Below, in pieces: positions 11,615 through 24,200 of a stretch of 64,000 bases of DNA; position 1 is the stretch's first letter, and the number at the start of each line of letters is the position of its first letter. The notes under the pieces are model-generated. The model was not told the DNA's origin, did not search any database, and worked only from the letters and a program-made list of their open reading frames with translations. A program made the translations under genes and the position numbers. The DNA comes from Acanthochlamys bracteata (Eukaryota; Streptophyta; Magnoliopsida; Pandanales; Velloziaceae). The stretch lies in the NCBI GenBank assembly GCA_019914995.1, contig CM034137.1:1054001-1118000 (forward strand), read 5' to 3'.

Positions 11615-14600
11615 ATGGCGAACGGAAGGTGAATTCTTCAAATTCCATTCATTGTTTATTGAACTTAGTGTCTGATGAGTGTTCTAACGCTAGAATTTCG
11701 TTCTTGTTATTAGTAGTGCATCAAATTTTAATTCTCTTGATTGATAGGTTGCTTTGTTTTGCTATTTTATACTGGATGGAGCTTCTGTTTTGCCTCTTTT
11801 GCTTGTTAAACAAAAAATTGGCAACGTGTTTTTAGTTGGCTAGTTGTTTGCAATAGGAATTGTCAAGACAATGATCATTTGTTTTGTGGCTTCATAGGAT
11901 TGGATTGAATAAGCTTTTCTGTTTTGTTGATTTTCAGGTGTTTAAGGTTTGTTTGGAAACAAAGACGAAATGTCGAGCTTCTATGCTCGAGGCTTTTGCA
12001 AATTGGACAGAGCAGTGAATTAAACCTTTTGAAGGTAGGATATGTCGTCGTACTTCTTCAAATTTGGTGATCTGACTTGATGTTTAAGACTTCCTGATAG
12101 CTTCAAGTTTTATGTTACTTAGATATCTTGTCCAGCAGTTTCGAGAACTTGTATAAGAACATTCATGAGAACGCGCATTCAAATGCCACATGGGCGGTTT
12201 AGCAATGCTTTCTTAAGGTTTGTCTCAATGAATACTACTTAATTTTTAGTTCCGATTTAGTTTCAATTGATTTTATTCAATGCATCTCAGAGCACAGGCA
12301 TCACCTAAGAGATTTTTGGCTGCTAATTCAGGTGAGACTCTGGTCAAAGAAATGCTACTGATGTTTCATTCATGCAAAAAGTTTGTTTCATTTGTTACCT
12401 GTATCAGTCAAAACTGCTCCTTTTAAAGTCTCTTGTTTATGCCTTTTGGGTACAACATAGGATGGCTATAGAACCTTATTGCATGCAGATACTTTGCTGA
12501 AATGTCTAAAATTGTTTGTTTATGGATGTTAGATACACTCGTACATCAGCAGAATGATTACTGAACACCACTGACTCTATACATGTTCAAATACGTTAAT
12601 TGCTTTTACTTGAAATTTAGAATGCTTTTGTTGTGATATACACTATAGAAATTTTTTGCAATTCTTGAACTCTAGTGGCTCATTGCTTTTCCTTCTAGCA
12701 TTCGTTTGTTAGATGTAATTGTAATTTAGATTGTCATTAGCTCGTTTATGCGTACATTGCTTGAGTAATACTAATCACTGCAACATGGTTTTCCTCTATG
12801 GTGGTTGTGTCGACTAGCCATTTTTCCAATGGAATTTTATATTGTCCAAATTATGCGTTTGTGTCTATGCTATTTTCATTGTTTTGTATGGCTCTACAGT
12901 TTTATCCCCCTAGTCATAGCTTCTATTGTTATCATGTTTGTTAGGATAGGTAACTGGAAAAAGTATTCTAATTTTAAGGTTGCTTTTGTTAATAGATTTA
13001 CCCCCACATCAGGAAATTGGGATGCCTTCTTTGTCACCTACTATGACTGAGGTATATGTGCTTGTAATTAACCAAATGCATATATCTTTTTTTTCTTCAG
13101 TAGAAAAGTATGTTCATGGTACTTTTTATATCAAATTATTTCAGGGAAATATTGCACGGTGGTTGAAGAAGGAAGGCGATAAAGTCTCTCCTGGGGAAGT
13201 GCTTTGTGAAGTTGAAACTGTAGGATGCTTAATACTGGTCCTTTGACCGCATTTTTACTTTGTTTTAATTTCATCATTCTCATTTGTCAATTAGGATAAA
13301 GCAACTGTAGAGATGGAATGCATGGAAGAAGGCTACATTGCAAAAATACTTAGGGGGGATGGGTCACTAAACATAAAAGTTGGAGAGGTATCTTCTAAAG
13401 CTGTTGTGGACAATTATTCTTTCGTCACGACTCCAAGTGTTATGTTTTATATTCATTGAACTTTTAATACTTTGAGATATTCCTAGATCTTGGATCCACT
13501 GTGAGAAAGATGTAGTATTTCTGTATTTCCTTTTTTATTGCATCTGGTCATTTCATATGCTACCATTTGTACTTGTTATGTACTAGTAGTATTCTATTGT
13601 CAGAATATTAATTGCCCCAGCGATTAGAATGCTGTCTATTCTTATGGAGTCTTAGAAGACTTCCATCCTAGAGATGCGCATCCTTTCCATCATCCAAGAA
13701 TTTTGTGATTCTTCATGGAGTGCTTAGCCTGGAGTACTTTTCAAACGTCTACTGAAATTTTGCTTGCTGAAGTATATAGCATTCTTTTCATAGCTCCTTC
13801 TTTCAATATGTTGCTTTGAGAGACATCGTTCAGTTCAAATCTTGCTGCACTATTGGGTTATGATTTTCTCATTATTTCTAATCTGTTTGATTTGATCACT
13901 TGGAGCCAATGTTGATGTAGCTGCTATCTTCTGCAGTTAGAGAGCAGTTTTTATCTTTCCATAAATGTAATGTTTTCTAGTTTTGAAGAGTTACATCTGC
14001 GGAGACGTGGTAGACTAAACTTGTTCTTAGCACTGTTTCTATCAGATAATTGCTATTACAGTGGAAGAAGAGGACGACATTGCGAAATTCAAAGATTATG
14101 AAGCTCCAGCACCTGGTGCATCTACAGAAAAGAAGACTCTCCCTGAAACCAGTCCACAGAAAGTGGAGGAGCCAAAACCTGCTACAGATTCTGAACCCAA
14201 GTTTACAAAGAAAGAAATAGAAACTTCACTAGCACAAGATCGTATTTTTGCCAGTCCTCTTGCAAGAAAGTTGGCTGAAGAATACAAGGTAAGATATCAA
14301 TGTTTGTGCTGCATAACGGAATGTTAATTTAACTGTTTTCTGCATTTGTGAATCTTTTTGGGCTATGCTGTAAAATTGTCAACAGATACCTCTTTCAAGC
14401 ATAAAAGGTACGGGACCAGAGGGTCGTATCGTGAAGGCCGATATTGAGGATTACTTGGGTAATTATTTCTGGAGTACTTGAAAATTTCCTATTCAATTTG
14501 TTAGTAGAAGTGCTTCATTCAATTCAACTTTATTTTCCCCTTGAACTTTTGTTGACTGATCTTGACGTCATGTTTTAAGTTTAGACATCAATTTTAGACT

Positions 14601-17228
14601 ATTATCCAAGCTGGTGTATGCAGAAATTTGCTTAAGGATACTTGTAAGTATGCACACACCAATGAGTAACTATCTTTTCTGAACATGCAAGTACCTGACT
14701 TAATGTTAAAAATTACCGCTACTTTTTGAAGAAAACGGGTGATCAGGTTTCAGTTATTATCTGGCCACATATGATCATATGCACATAGAGATAGACTATG
14801 GGAAAGGGATTTGGCCTCAAAGGTTTCATGCACGAAGTTACAATTTCGACAATGGAAAGGGGACTGTACTGTTATTACTGTAACCGAAGGGACAAAACTA
14901 AAGTACGTTTCTATATGTATATGATGCTAGGTGGAAAAATCCAGATTATACCTGGATTCCATTGTGCATTCTTCACTTATTCGCACTACCTGCAATTATT
15001 GCGGAATTGTTAGTTGATTCACAATTCCCACCTTTCCTTACAATTGCTAAATAACCTTCATGAATGCTTTCAACCGATTTCAGCTCTAAGAGTTGATTAT
15101 GTACAAGTTGAGCTAGACTACCTGCCGCTAATCCATGACGATCACAGTCTGAAGTTTCTAGAAAGACGATGGAAAATTTGAATTGTAGTTTGAACAATTT
15201 GAGTTCATCCTGCTATATACATGGTTAACTAGGTTCTGCATTTATTTAGTGTCTCACACAAAGAAGATATCTTTGGTTTTTAGATATTAAGTTTCTCTGG
15301 CATGGATTAATTCTGGATGTTTATCTCCAAGAAACAAGTGTTCCTTCTTTCCAGGATCTCACAAGCATGAAACTGTTTTGTTGTGCTTTTCAACCATGTT
15401 TTCACTTTATCATTGTCTTTTACTAGCTACCTGCTGCTGCATTGGTATTTTGAAGAATAAGTGAATACTTCGCTAAAAAATATTCATGTCTCTGATATAT
15501 AGCATCTGGCGCAAAGGGTGCAGAAGCTGTTGATACATCAAAACTTGAAGCACTTGATTATTCTGATGTTCCGGTTTCCCAGATTAGAAAGGTATATCTG
15601 CTAGTTAAATCTGCTTATTAGATATCAATTCTGTTGAAACTTGAAACATTCAAATGAGTTGTCATCCTTTTCACCAGGTCATAGCTTCACGTTTGTTGGT
15701 TTCAAAACAAACTATTCCACATTATTACTTGACAGTTGACACCTGCGTTGACAAACTTATGGAGTAAGTACTCTCACAAACTGAACTTCATTTATGGGAA
15801 GAACCCTCGTCTATTTAGTAGCATTTCAAAATTATATTTGTCTGTGAGTGACCGAATCATTGACTTTTTAACTAGATTACGGAAGAACCTCAATTCTCTG
15901 CAAGAAGCCAGTGGTGGCCAACGTATATCTGTTAATGATCTTGTAATAAAGGTGTGCCTTTACTCAGATGCAAAATGTTTGCAGAAAGATTTCAGTCTTC
16001 AATGATTTTATACTTGCGGATCTTTGTGTGTTTATATTTGATATTAGTTGTATTCTTAGGTAAATGTCTTGCTTATATTCATTTGTGTCCATTGTAAGGT
16101 TAAGTGTGGAGAGTTTTGAAAATCTTGGTACTCATTGACTGTAGTTATTTTGATCTGCTGTTAGAGCAGCGAACCTTTTAGCTAATGGTTTGATAGAGGA
16201 TATTGACTTTCTATGAAGTTGTACATTATATTCATAAGTCATGTTTACCTTAATTTCAGGCTGCTGCTTTGGCTCTTCGAAAAGTTCCACAATGTAATAG
16301 TTCTTGGATGAATGACTTTGTCCGACAGTGAGTTACACAGTTTTATGGATTAATTGTTGGAACTTTTATGTTTGATTGCAAATGAGCCATTAGTTTCTCC
16401 ATGCAGGTATAATAACGTGAATATTAATGTTGCTGTACAAACAGATCATGGATTGGTCGTCCCTGTCATCAAGGTAAATTTACATCTAATTAACTTGCCC
16501 TTCAAAATTCCTTCACTTGTTATTGAAATCGGCCTCGAGATTTGCAGGATGCAGACAAAAAGGGGTTATCCACCATATCAGAAGAGGTCAAAATGTTGGC
16601 ACAAAAAGCAAAAGAAAACAGCTTGAAGCCCAGTGATTATGAGGTTACTCTCTAACTTGTAGCTAATGGTTTAAATGAAGGGAATTCTATTGCATACTAA
16701 CTTGTGCCCATATTTTCAGGGAGGAACCTTTACCGTATCAAACTTGGGAGGCCCGTTTGGGGTGAAGCAATTCTGTGCCATAATCAATCCTCCTCAATCA
16801 GGCATACTAGCAGTGGGTTCTGGTAATGCTCCTGAAGCTTGAATAATGATTTGATTTTGGAATCCTTGTATAAAGGTGCTTGTGCTACGTTCATGCATGT
16901 CTCTTTAAGGATGATGAAATGGTTGTTGGCTTTTTTTTATTTAATTTGGAGCAGCTAATAGGAGGGTAATTCCTGGTGCTGGCGCCGATCAATTTGAGTA
17001 TGGTACCTACATGTCAGTCACATTGAGCTGCGATCACCGTGTAATTGATGGTATGTTACTAAAAGTTGGTTGACATTTAGGTTCAGTCAAATGAAAAAAA
17101 TTACTTACAGGTTTAGTTGCCACCAATTTTCTGATTTCTTTGTCTGTTTCTTTGTAGGTGCAATTGGTGCAGAGTGGTTAAAGGCATTCAAGAGCTACAT
17201 TGAGAACCCACACTCTATGTTGCTCTGA
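11615..17228 (+). CDS. Dihydrolipoyllysine acetyltransferase (E2) of mitochondrial pyruvate dehydrogenase
   Basis: Eighteen exons join in frame to 512 residues: 11615-11628, 11938-12034, 12123-12217, 12291-12331, 12996-13051, 13145-13219, 13295-13387, 14046-14288, 14386-14458, 15503-15591, 15678-15763, 15876-15951, 16260-16327, 16407-16473, 16548-16643, 16720-16822, 16955-17050 and 17158-17228. Residues 1-82 are rich in Arg and Ser with few acidic residues, as in a mitochondrial presequence. One lipoyl domain (about 88-162) has the lipoylated Lys128 in ETDKATVEM. A Glu/Pro/Lys linker leads to the E1/E3-binding domain (about 225-262, [10 protein letters not shown]). The catalytic domain ends with HRVIDG, His485 and Asp489 being the expected active-site pair. 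E2 transfers acetyl groups from E1 to CoA in the pyruvate dehydrogenase core. With a single lipoyl domain it matches the plant component 2/3 type (At3g13930/At1g54220). Intact throughout. Confidence 0.95.
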
Positions 17229-18740
17229 GTTTATTACTAAACTCAGCGTGATTTGTTTTTTGAGGATTTTTTTTTAAAAAATAAGGCTCTTCTTTGTTTT
17301 GCGACGGTTGTTTTGTTCATTCCATCCTGTATATGTAATAATAGCTAGAGCCAACAGGTTTGGAAGAGTTCGTGCAAATTCAGGCGGATTCAACCACCAG
17401 AAGCAGGTGGCAGAACAATTATATCTTGCATTGAACACGATTGGGGAATCTAATTAAGGACCCAACATCCTCCTTTGCGGCGTATGCCAAAGTACCATTT
17501 ACGTTTTAGAAAATTGTAGGTGAATACCTTTGTCTAGCTGCTAACATTGTTTTTATAATATATCCAAAATATGCTCAGTTCAATTAGCTTATCCGAATTC
17601 CTCTTCAATTTGTTTCCATAACGTATCATGAGATGGACACTCTTCAATTGTTCATATCCATACTAATTTTCATCCTAAGCGTATAATGCATCCAATTTTA
17701 GCCAAAACGAGCATGGCAGATGAATGAATATCAAGGAATACATTTTCTCTTATAGCATAACATCTGGCTTTATCCGCGCGAGCTTCTTGCAGCGGTGCTG
17801 TCCATGTCCAGCAAATTGCTCCACGCTTTCTGCATCAGCACCATCAATCATCTACAGCTTCTTCGGTTCTGCAGTGGACCAAAATGCTTCCTGCCTCCGT
17901 GGTGCTCCAAGCGGAACGCACATTGATTGCTCTGCTAGATTCTAATACAAGGGTTTGCTATATATGGAGTTAACGACGTTATCGCATCTATATATAAAAA
18001 TTTTTTCCTAGCAAGAGTATCACCTAGAAAATTAAAAAATATTTTTATAAATAACTCCAAACAAAACAGTCCTGCTCGGTATGTACATTATTTTATTTAT
18101 ATGGCTTTCTAATTATCTGATTGAAGTGCTGATTTAGACTGATTTAGGAACGTTATCACTCTCAAAAAACCTATTTTAATTTCAAAATGTTTTGTACAAT
18201 TGAAAAAAACATAAAAATTTGAAAGATATAAATGATCAGTGATTATAGAATGAATAAGTTTGGGTTAAGCTAACTCTAAAAATTTGGAAAGTTAAGCTAG
18301 CTAGCAAACAAAGCTTGGGTTGAGTTTCCCATTTCCGAACCAATTCCAACTTCGCCCCATTCGATTTGGAAAACCAGACATGCTTAAACAGTGTATTAGT
18401 GATTTAGAGCGTGTTTACGTACCTTTTAAAATTCATTTTTTTTAAATTCACTTATAATATAAAATACATTATAAAATTAAAATAATTATTTTTTAAAAAA
18501 ATTATTTTTTTAAAATTTAATTTTAAAACTTATTTAATATAAAATAATTATAAAATATTGTTTTTTATTAAATATTTTTAATTTTAATTTTATTTTTTAA
18601 TTTTACTTTTAAAAAAACGAGTTTATTCTATATTAAAGTTTCTAGACACGTAAAAGAAGCCACTGGCACGCGTTCTCTAGATCATTCTACATTTCGTGTT
18701 CTTCTCCGCTCTTCTCAACTCTTCTTTCTTCCTATCTGAA
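17229..18740. other. Intergenic region
   Basis: The first 250 bases are probably the 3' UTR of the E2 gene. A patch at about 17760-17945 is richer in G/C than its surroundings and open in more than one frame on both strands, but I recognise no protein in it. From about 18408 to 18660 lies an AT-rich segment beginning GAGCGTGTTTACGT and ending near GACACGTAA, resembling a decayed member of the MITE group seen elsewhere in the window. Confidence 0.5.
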
Positions 18741-18743
18741 ACC

Positions 18744-18753
18744 TTTATATAAA
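18744..18753 (+). promoter_or_regulatory. TATA box of the small heat-shock gene
   Basis: TTTATATAAA lies 78 bases upstream of the ATG at 18831. The 80 bases before it carry repeated TTC units (TTCTACATTTCGTGTTCTTC) that resemble imperfect heat-shock elements on the opposite strand, although no perfect nGAAnnTTCnnGAA trimer is present. Confidence 0.6.
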
Positions 18754-18830
18754 CAGAATCTTTTTGATTACTCTCATTACATGATACAGAAGGGAAATCA
18801 GATACTAGCGAGTCACCGTAGAGAAGAAAG

Positions 18831-19315
18831 ATGGAAATAATGAACGCATTTGGTTTCGACGACCCGATGTTTCAAGCCCTGCACCGGCTGATCGATATCC
18901 CAATGTCGAGTTGGAGAAGTCACTCAACCCGCCGACAAGAGCTTACGTGCGTGACCGCAAGGCCATGCGCAACACTCCAGCTGATGTGAAAGAGCTTTCC
19001 AACGGTTTGGTCTTCATTATAGACATGCCTGGAATAAGTAGCAATGATATCAAGGTACAGGTGGAAGAAGGGAACGTGCTCGTGGTCTGCGGTGAACGGC
19101 GCCGTCCTGCTGATGAAGAGAAGGACAAAGACGCCAAGTATTTGAGGATGGAGCGCCGAATGAGCAAGTTTATGCGCAAGCTCCCGTTACCGGAGAATGC
19201 CAACACTGAATCTATTAAAGCGGTGTACCATGACGGAGTGCTTACTGTGACAGCGGAGAAACTGCCTCCGCCGGAGCCGAAAAAACCGAAGACCATCGAG
19301 GTCAAGGTTGCTTAA
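18831..19315 (+). pseudogene. Class II small heat-shock protein with a one-base frameshift
   Basis: From the ATG at 18831 the frame reads [20 protein letters not shown] and then IDIP (24 residues), the typical N-terminus of cytosolic class II sHSPs. At 18900-18902 the frame breaks. The continuation [18 protein letters not shown] and the complete alpha-crystallin domain lie one frame over and end at a stop at 19315 with the class signature [19 protein letters not shown]. Adding one base at this point would give about 161 residues, the usual length. As written, translation stops soon after the shift, and the downstream frame has no ATG until about 18964. Class II sHSPs are ATP-independent chaperones that form oligomers under heat stress. 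Everything else, including the promoter and the domain, looks intact, so a sequencing error or a very recent mutation is likelier than an old pseudogene. No intron is seen, as is usual for the family. Confidence 0.85.
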
Positions 19316-19995
19316 TCGAGTATGACATGTAAAGAAGTGCCAATGTAGTAGTGGAATGTTTTGTTTGGCTTCCTCAGTAAAGAGGTATTACTTGGGTTAT
19401 TCGTCCGAATACCTGTAATACTACTGTTATATATTATATGGAAAAGTTAAAATTGAGATAAAAACCAGAAGATCAGATTAAACAAACTTAAACTTGTAAA
19501 CATTTGAATTAAACGAGGTAGCACATCACTAGTAGGCAGACGCAATGAGTTGTTCGAGACGATTGCTCTGGTGATCGTCGTTGTTCACATATGAATGACA
19601 GGCATCGCCTTACCTTGTTTGAGCTCGACTGCATTACGTACGATGATGATTCGTGCAAATTGGGGAGTTAATCTCGTCCAAGTTCTTAAAATCTTCTTCA
19701 TTTATTTCTTGGTATAGATCAATATGAAGAAGAGGAACTAACAAAGAGAGAGATTGTATAGAGCTCGCTTCTCGTTGGGGAAATTTCACGAAGAGAGATT
19801 TTAAGGGACGCACGTCTTCGTCGTCTTTCCATGATTTTATAAAAACAACCCTTTCTCTTTAACCGAGTTTAGAGTTGTTTTCCCATGAAGGCATGTTAGG
19901 TCCCACTTTTGTATACTAGTTTCGTTCTGTTCTGTTTCGTTGGTCAGAGTTTCACGAAGCGATTCTGTTTCTCTCCTCGGAGCTGCAAACTAAGA
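19316..19995. other. Intergenic region and 5' leader of the PMI1-related gene
   Basis: The first 120 bases are probably the 3' UTR of the heat-shock gene. I see no gene in the rest. The open frame of the next gene extends upstream to 19909 but without an in-frame ATG before 19996, so this stretch is taken as leader. Confidence 0.5.
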
Positions 19996-21249
19996 ATGCC
20001 GCGACAAAGCAGCACTACCGCCGCCGCAGGTGACGGAGAACCGGAGCACGGTGATGGTGTCTTCCACGAGATTGAATCTCTCAGGAAAGCCCTTTCTCTC
20101 GCTCCAATAACGTCCACTGACCGCCGTCTTTCCCTTTCTCCTCCCCGTTCACAGAAAACCAACTTGAACTATCATTCCAAATGGGCATGGGTTAACCCTC
20201 TCAAAGCCCTAACTCATCTCCGGCCTCACCATCACTGCCGCCATCGTCGCCGTACGATCGTATCATTCAACGGTCAGAAGACCTCTCAGAAGATTTCTCA
20301 GATCGGTGAGCATAGTGGTTCGTTGAGAAGAGCTGGCAGCGTTCCTGGATTAGATAGCGGTAGTGGTTTTGGAGGATTACCTACCGGTGAAGTCAGGGTG
20401 CTATATGAAGTTGTTTCACGGCCAGAGCAAGAGATGTGTCAAAAGGGCTTAGTCAACGAGGGATTCGAAAATGATGAGCTTGATTTTGTGGTGATCGATA
20501 AAGGGATTGAGATTTCTGTCAAGTATCAGCTTGAGAAACCGTTGGCAATTGCACCTGGGGATGACAATAAGGGAGGTGGAATTGAAGTTAAAGATGAAGT
20601 GACGAAGCTGGATGACCAAATTGACGAATTTGGTTATGAACAGAGTGGTTCGCTAAGTGAAGATTTGAGTTTTGACAAACTAGATGTTGCTCTTGAGGGG
20701 CTCTCAATTGTTGAAGATGAAGATTTGCAGATTCCAAAGTTCAATGCAGGTCTGCCTGATGTTTTGGGTTACAGCAATGTGAAGTCTAGCTACAAGTTGA
20801 ATCGTGCGCATAACAGGTCTTTTAGCTTTGATGATGCTGCCGAGGCAATTACTGATGAGTTCTTGAGCATGCTAGGTGAAGAGAGCTCAAATAACTTTAG
20901 TACATGTAGCAACCAGGTATTGCCAACGGAGTTCTCATTGAAGTATTCCTTACAGAAGGAATCTCAAACTAGCAGTGGCAATCTCTTGCTTCTTGAAGCT
21001 GGAATGCACAAGGATCCCAGCCTTGGAAACCTTTCCAAGGATCTTCAACTTCAATCTATAGTACAAGCTGCTGAACATGAGGACGTCAGAGCGATTCAAT
21101 CTATGCAAAGTAAGATGAGAGCAAGAATGCTTGAAGAAGCTGAAGCAGAAGCTCTAATGCTTGCTTGGGGTTTGGATGAGAAGGCTTTCGCTATTTCTGC
21201 ACAAAGAGATACAGGGGCATTTGGAAGTCCCATTGAGCTTTCACCATAA
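19996..21249 (+). CDS. Truncated PLASTID MOVEMENT IMPAIRED 1-related protein lacking the C2 domain
   Basis: A single open exon encodes 417 residues from the ATG at 19996. The N-terminus (FHEIESLRKALS, RRLSLSP, NPLKALTHLRPHH) matches the start of PMI1-related (PMIR) proteins. The central and later parts (LDFVVIDKGIEIS, RSFSFDDAAEAITDEFLSML, RARMLEEAEAEALMLAWGLD, GAFGSPIEL) match the segment after the NT-C2 domain. The C2 domain of about 150 residues, expected right after KALTHLR, is missing without loss of frame. The protein stops just after GSPIELSP, where full-length relatives continue for several hundred residues. PMI1 proteins act in actin-based chloroplast and nuclear positioning. Without the membrane-binding C2 and the C-terminal region this copy is either a new short form or a relic. 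The long open frame argues against advanced decay. Confidence 0.7.
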   Translation: MPRQSSTTAAAGDGEPEHGDGVFHEIESLRKALSLAPITSTDRRLSLSPPRSQKTNLNYHSKWAWVNPLKALTHLRPHHHCRHRRRTIVSFNGQKTSQKISQIGEHSGSLRRAGSVPGLDSGSGFGGLPTGEVRVLYEVVSRPEQEMCQKGLVNEGFENDELDFVVIDKGIEISVKYQLEKPLAIAPGDDNKGGGIEVKDEVTKLDDQIDEFGYEQSGSLSEDLSFDKLDVALEGLSIVEDEDLQIPKFNAGLPDVLGYSNVKSSYKLNRAHNRSFSFDDAAEAITDEFLSMLGEESSNNFSTCSNQVLPTEFSLKYSLQKESQTSSGNLLLLEAGMHKDPSLGNLSKDLQLQSIVQAAEHEDVRAIQSMQSKMRARMLEEAEAEALMLAWGLDEKAFAISAQRDTGAFGSPIELSP

Positions 21250-24200
21250 TGGCAGTTCATGTGTGTGATCTTAATGCCTAGATGGACTTCTCAAATATAG
21301 CGAAGTGCATTTGAATTACCTTTGGTCCATTTAAATAAAATGAAAGGAAGGCCATTATGTATGTTCCTGGCTCTAAATCTTTTTCGTTTAGTCCATATTG
21401 TGTTTTCCTGCTGTATTTTGTACTGACAAAAGCTTTTCCTGTTTCTACAGGTACAAAATGTGTTATTTTGTGAAGCTAGAATGCAGTCCTGCAGTGCAAG
21501 GATGGGTAAGGAGGAGAGAGAGTAGTTTTGACTTGTGCAAGGTGTAAACAGTGATGACGCACATAACCTTAATATTTACTTTAAAGATATCAGCATTTGA
21601 AAGAGCGCTTATATTGACCAGTTTAAGTAAATCGTGTGCAATCAGAAAAGTTGAAGAGTATTTGACAAAATCCAAATGTCAACTGTTTTCATTCTGTATA
21701 CTTTGTGCTTAGTACTTACAGTAGCAGTTGTTATATGCTTTCTTGAAAATTATAGTACTGATTCCTTTTGTCAATATTTCTTGCTTTAACACTGATTACT
21801 TTTTTCTAACTCATCCTATTCTCCTAACATCAATTAGGTGCTTTAATTGTGCTATAATTAGATTGTTAAGTGGTACAAATTTTATGTGTATTTAAAAATT
21901 TCATATGACCCGATCCTTTGAGCCCTCTCTACTGCTGACATTCTTAGAGAATATCCAGTCTGTTTAAGTGCTTTTGTTTTGTTTAGGAATTAGTGTAGCT
22001 GGATGTTTTTCATTTTTTCTTTTTTTTTATAACTATTTTAAAATAATAAAGTACTTACACTGTTGGTAACTGTAAGGCCATCTTACGTACGCATTTATAT
22101 GACTAAGAAAGCTCTAGAGCAAATTTCCCTTACTGGTATTAGGATAGATAAAGACTTGAATGCATGAACACTGCTCAAGAGAACTTGCTAGAATCTTATG
22201 GTTTAGTACTTGTGCAACTTACGTGTCGTCCCTGCAAAAGCAGGCCCCTGCCTAGAAGAGCTTGGCATAAAAGTCTGTGCTTAATGGATGTAGTATAAAA
22301 GCTTGGCATAGAAGTGTTTGCTTACAATCCCTGCCTGTAAGGAAATCTATAGAGGAACTCGATCATGTATAAATAATCTATCATCTATTGTCACGACTTG
22401 TCTGAAGATTTTCTTGTTTTCTTATTCATATGACTAGTAGCGAATCGTGTTTTTAAAAGAATACTACTGACTGAACTTTGTCAAAAGTTGGCACATGATT
22501 TTGACATTATGGACAAAATATTTCTTGAACCTCTGGTCAGCACCACATTTTTAGTTCCAGATAGGAGTCTTTAATTGATACTACAAAGTGTCAAAATGCG
22601 AGTCTGCTAGTTCAAGTTTTAGCAAAGGGGTACTATCACCCAAGGTTTTTTCTGCTAGTTCAGATTGTGAATATTTGATGCCAGATGAAGTCCGGGGGGC
22701 TTAATTCTACTCTTTCAAAAACTACTGATTCTGAACCTTGTATCTTGCCATACAGAGTGATTCAGAGGATCAAAAGTGCGATCAAATCCCACTTTGCTAA
22801 AGTAGCTACTTGAACTAGGAGACCATGAGCATTTCTTACATGATCATGTTGTTGTATCCCTTCCCTAGGTATCGAGGATGATGTCCTCACCTGCTGTCAC
22901 TATGGAGCTTTCTTCTAGTGAACAGGTTCCAAAGAAATTCAGATAAGTTTTCTCTTGGAGAGAGGCTTTGTTATCAGCAAGTAAATCAGGTATGTTGAGT
23001 GCTGTTGACAGGAGAGGGTGCATGATGATTGTGGTTGCCTTCATAAGTGGTTATCACATATCTCAGTCATCATGCTGCCTCTCCATTCTCTTCTTGACAT
23101 TGGATCCTTTGTGCATTGTGGTAGTTCCTGCCATTCAGAGTTAATTTGTGCGTTTCTTCTGTATGATTCATAGGCTGAGTACATAGTGGACGCAATAAAA
23201 AAAGTGACAATGTTAGAAACCTGTAGTGCATATATTCCAGTATAACCATTGACTAGTATATGCATATATCTAAAATGGCTCAATTGGATCTTGTTGACAC
23301 GAAGGAAACTATTATGTCCTGAGATAAGATGTTGAAAGTTTTAAGCGTCCTAACTATCACATTGTTCACTAATCAACGAATGATCACATCCGAACCCTGT
23401 GGTTTATCATAGCGTTGCCTCAGGTTGGTGTGGGGTGGCCTTCACCAATTTATTTCCTTAATTCTTCCATTTATATCCATCATCCGAAATTTCATGCTCT
23501 AGTTTGGCCCTAAAGCAACTCTTGAGAGATGCGCCTTCAGAGGCTTTCTTCCAACAGTCCTGCTGGATGGTATGTGCGAGTGACAGAATATTAAAGGTGT
23601 AAGATACTAAGATGCAGTCCATGGTGGCCTTTATTAAAGGAAGAACAGTACACGTTCCCATCACACAAATGAGTGTCTGCAGAAAGATTGAAGTTGTTGT
23701 TGTCAAGGAAGAATTCTGCAGGCATTTAAGAGGAGGAATTGGTGTTGGACCTTGTTGGAACTCATCATCAAAGGCCAGATAGTCAGAGATGTTGAATGGT
23801 ATGTCATCGCACTCACTGTTTTGAGTTTGAGTTTGATGGTGGCAAGGAAGAGCAAGACATTGCAGAGAGCAGAGCGTCAACCAAGCAACTTCCGGAAAGC
23901 TAGGGATATAAGTACCATCAAAGTTGTTGTGAGGTCTGCAAAGATGCGTCTTCGGAGCGCAAGGAAACTTCACCGAGAAATGACCCACGGTATCAGTACT
24001 CCTAAACAATTGAAGTCATAAAGACAAAAGACTATGAGAAAAACTTGGTTGACTTGTTCGCTTACAGAGTTGATAGTTTGTGTACCGACTGAAATGCAAA
24101 ATTTTTTAGGTATGAGATAACAAACTCGCAATATGATTCTATGCCAGAGACACCTGTAGCATTATGTAAGCTTATGTCCTTGTGAATAAGTGCGTGTTTA

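Noticed and set aside
17724..17945. G/C-richer patch with open frames on both strands
   Set aside because: No family recognised in any frame, so no gene is called.
18943..19305. 120-codon minus-strand open frame opposite the heat-shock gene
   Set aside because: It is the antisense shadow of the conserved alpha-crystallin coding region.
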